Assembly (NCBI GenBank): GCA_002381765.1
Contig: DFXX01000050.1
Coordinates: 1-14,576, forward strand
Direction of reading: 5' to 3'
Source: Bacteriovoracaceae bacterium UBA4097
Lineage (GTDB): Bacteria; Bdellovibrionota; Bacteriovoracia; Bacteriovoracales; Bacteriovoracaceae
Length of the DNA: 14,576 nucleotides
Positions 13,045 through 14,576 of this stretch are shown here, piece after piece. Numbering within the stretch: the stretch's first letter is position 1; every line of letters begins with the position of its first letter. Position numbers and translations under genes: made by a program. The notes beneath the pieces are model-generated. The model saw only the letters and a program-made list of their open reading frames with translations, was not told where the DNA came from and ran no database searches.

Positions 13045-14158
13045 AAGCAACTCCTGTTAGGGTCTGGTTGATATGGACGCCACCAAACTGTTCACCAAAG
13101 GTATGAAATCCGACGGCATTATTGTCTTTATAAAGATTAACCATGTTTTGTTTCTCTACAGGGGAGAGTTGTAAGATTTCAAGCTTTCGCAGAATGCATT
13201 CAAAGATCAGGCAATGCTTATCAGCTCCCAATTTATTATCGATCTCATGGAATAGATTATTGGTACTTTCAAAAAGATGCTTTTGATTGGCCATCCTGAG
13301 GACGATACCATTATCGATAGCGCAGTAAAAAGTGAGACTAAGATCAGGATTCATCTTCTGAATACTTCTCACAAAGTAATCACTCCCAACTTTAAGCATC
13401 ACAGGATTTTTGGAAAACACTGCTGGATTTAGATCTGATAGTTCTAATCCCAGAATATTAGCGTAAAATTCTCCTGCCGGGGTTCCTTCGATTTCCTGTA
13501 CAGTTCTCGTGGCTGGAGTGGCAGCGGTAATAGCAAAGCGATTATCGGTTTCGCAAAAATGCTGATCTTTGAAGATATGAAACGGCAGGGTGGTGGTAAC
13601 AATAGCTAGAGAAGCGACATTATCTTTGAGCTCGCCCTCTGAATAGACTAAGGTCGATTCAAACTCCAACTGATCACTGGCCGATCCTCCAATGAGGGGA
13701 GTTCCCTTTAAGATATCATCGATCAAACCCACAAGTTCTTCTTCCTTACCGGCCAGACCATCCACTAATAAAACAGCAAAGGTTTTCCCATCCTTTAATT
13801 TCTGCTGATGCTTAATTTGAATATTTTCAAACTGATCTTTCAATCCAAGGATGCTAGTGTCACTTCGGAGATCCTGAATCTGAATGATATCCACTTCAAA
13901 TTCATCGCCTTGAAGCGAGAACCCCACCATCCCATTATCGATAAATCCACTACTAGAAATCTCACCCGCCGTTGAGCAGGCCATGGTCTTTGATCCAAAG
14001 AATTCATTCAACCCATGCGACATCTCATGGGCATCATAGGCGCGTGAGAAAAATACCAAATTCAGCTTGGCTTCTTTTGACTGAAGCTGACCCGCTAACA
14101 TCCGGCATGCCTTGGCTTCGTCCTTCTCTTTTGTGAACCCGGTTCTAATGGGGCCCAT
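13022..14158 (-). CDS. FIST-domain sensor protein (FIST_N plus FIST_C)
   Basis: 378 residues, no signal peptide or membrane span. The FIST_N part spans about 33-220, with NLVFFSRAYD, the CSTAGEISSSGF stretch (61-72), LLVDGLAGKEEEL and TPLIGGSASD. FIST_C spans about 228-372, with GEFYANILGLELSDL, NPVMLKVGSDYFVRSI, and the closing AVGFHTFGEQFGG, then NQTLTGVAFGTRI. FIST proteins are thought to bind small ligands, possibly amino acids, and often occur with or fused to signalling domains. Here the sensor is a separate protein immediately upstream of, and overlapping, a soluble histidine kinase. GAGGT lies just before the ATG at 14158. The leader upstream holds two hairpins. Confidence 0.9.
   Translation of the reverse strand: MGPIRTGFTKEKDEAKACRMLAGQLQSKEAKLNLVFFSRAYDAHEMSHGLNEFFGSKTMACSTAGEISSSGFIDNGMVGFSLQGDEFEVDIIQIQDLRSDTSILGLKDQFENIQIKHQQKLKDGKTFAVLLVDGLAGKEEELVGLIDDILKGTPLIGGSASDQLEFESTLVYSEGELKDNVASLAIVTTTLPFHIFKDQHFCETDNRFAITAATPATRTVQEIEGTPAGEFYANILGLELSDLNPAVFSKNPVMLKVGSDYFVRSIQKMNPDLSLTFYCAIDNGIVLRMANQKHLFESTNNLFHEIDNKLGADKHCLIFECILRKLEILQLSPVEKQNMVNLYKDNNAVGFHTFGEQFGGVHINQTLTGVAFGTRIKN
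13042..13055 (-). promoter_or_regulatory. Ribosome site and TTG start of the kinase gene
   Basis: AGGAG (13055-13051 on the minus strand) is six bases before TTG 13044. The first in-frame TTG at 13050 directly abuts AGGAG and is too close. No ATG is suitably placed, so a rare TTG start inside the FIST gene is the best reading. Confidence 0.5.
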
Positions 14159-14189
14159 GCTTACCTCTGGGTTTCAAGACCTTAAGCCA

Positions 14190-14235
14190 ATATGTTACCT
14201 TTTTTTTAACATATGCTGGCCGAATTTTAACGGCC
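14190..14235 (-). repeat. Tandem hairpins in the FIST gene leader
   Basis: Read on the minus strand: GGCCG/CGGCC around TTAAAATT, then ATATGTTA/TAACATAT around an A-run, ending about 30 bases before the FIST start. They may be operators or leader RNA structure. Neither is followed by a U-run in the FIST direction. Confidence 0.4.
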
Positions 14236-14422
14236 TATAAACCTCCAGAATTAAGACCCTGATATCATGATAAGTTTTTTGCCCTTTTCTCACCTTTTCT
14301 TCCTAAGTAGGAAAAGATGTCCTCTTTTATTGGCAGTGGCAAAATTGATGCGTTTGCGACTAAAGACTTCTTGCGAGTATTTTTCTAAGAACTCAGAATT
14401 CACACCTGAATTTTAATTCGAC

Positions 14423-14449
14423 TTGCGCACTGATTTTTCCGGTTATTAT
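14423..14449 (+). promoter_or_regulatory. Weak candidate promoter of the last gene
   Basis: TTGCGC (14423-14428), 15-base spacer, TATTAT (14444-14449). The -10 is good (five of six), but the spacer is short. A TTATCT alternative gives 17 bases. Located about 35 bases before the ATG at 14484. Confidence 0.3.
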
Positions 14450-14483
14450 CTAGCATCTTTAGACCTGTAAAAACGGAGTCCTT

Positions 14484-14576
14484 ATGGATAAGTCGAGCTC
14501 AAACTCCTACCGGCAATCCTTCGAAAAAATTAAGCACCTCACTAAACCCAATCTACTTTTGTATTGGGGCGATCTG
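14484..14576 (+). CDS. Start of an unidentified protein, 3'-truncated by the window edge
   Basis: Thirty-one codons from ATG 14484, with GGAG five bases upstream, running open to the end of the window. The visible residues are a polar N-terminus (MDKSSSNSYRQSFEKIKHL) turning hydrophobic at LTKPNLLLYWGDL. The change to an aromatic, hydrophobic stretch with YWGDL is reminiscent of the start of membrane fatty-acid desaturases. No diagnostic histidine box is inside the window, so this is only a hint. Confidence 0.6.
   Translation, partial: MDKSSSNSYRQSFEKIKHLTKPNLLLYWGDL

Larger units (their letters stand above)
14159..14483. other. Intergenic region between the divergent FIST operon and the last gene
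   Basis: 325 bases without a convincing gene. Nearest the FIST gene are two dyads: ATATGTTA/TAACATAT (14190-14214) with a T-rich loop, and GGCCG/CGGCC (14218-14235) around AATTTTAA. Further right are CTTTTC/GAAAAG (14294-14316) and AATTCA/TGAATT (14397-14412). A GGAGG with no start codon lies on the minus strand near 14243-14248. An open frame of about 49 codons from ATG 14267 has no ribosome site and odd composition, so I do not call it. Confidence 0.5.

Noticed and set aside
12812..13060. Plus-strand 82-codon Ser-rich frame opposite the kinase
   Set aside because: Antisense shadow of the kinase coiled coil. The Ser/Leu-rich composition is the complement of Glu/Lys codons.
14267..14415. Open frame of about 49 codons in the last intergenic region
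   Set aside because: No ribosome site, composition unlike neighbouring genes, and crossed by dyads. Likely chance.

Overview
The window is dense bacterial chromosome, moderately AT-rich, with nearly every base in genes and many overlapping reading frames. The content is a shikimate gene pair, a complete carotenoid operon, a FIST/histidine-kinase pair, a single-RRM RNA-binding protein, a YkgJ-type cysteine cluster protein and several small secreted proteins. This fits a Gram-negative, free-living or predatory delta-type bacterium; the Bdellovibrionota (Bacteriovorax/Peredibacter-like) is my best guess. That assignment is inference from gene content and style. No rRNA or other marker gene is present to fix it. 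I see no tRNA, rRNA, CRISPR array, insertion sequence or phage gene.

Layout. (1) 1-2128, plus strand: the 3' part of a 3-dehydroquinate synthase gene (aroB) overlapping an EPSP synthase gene (aroA). (2) 2125-2823, minus: an outer-membrane DUF481-type barrel protein whose stop overlaps the aroA stop. It is divergent from a secreted FecR-domain protein (2927-3466, plus). (3) 3492-3842, minus: a secreted, acidic, Gly/Thr/Ser/Asp low-complexity protein, separated from the FecR gene by a hairpin. (4) 3843-4061: a divergent intergenic region holding several dyads. (5) 4062-10328, plus: a seven-gene operon in which every neighbouring pair overlaps. The order is DUF2141 secreted protein, fatty-acid-hydroxylase-type di-iron enzyme, crtY, crtE, crtI, crtB, and an uncharacterised His-rich five-TM protein. 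(6) 10335-10421, minus: an unlisted 28-residue Lys-rich small ORF with a strong Shine-Dalgarno that is perfectly complementary to a segment just upstream in its own leader. (7) 10588-11713, plus: a YkgJ-type CxxxCxxCC protein and an RRM protein. (8) 11758-14158, minus: a FIST-domain sensor followed by an overlapping soluble PAS histidine kinase. (9) 14159-14483: a structured intergenic region, then the first 31 codons of a new plus-strand gene.

How the genes work together. CrtE makes geranylgeranyl diphosphate, CrtB condenses two molecules to phytoene, CrtI desaturates it to lycopene, and CrtY cyclises it to beta-carotene. The membrane hydroxylase is the natural candidate for ring hydroxylation, since no classical CrtZ is present. 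The two unassigned operon members (DUF2141 and the His-rich membrane protein) are translationally coupled to this pathway. They may act in carotenoid modification, transport or membrane placement.

The most unusual signals are the small ORF with its self-occluding leader, a ten-G tract in the FAD-binding loop of crtY that could make pigment phase-variable, and the His-rich membrane protein closing the operon.
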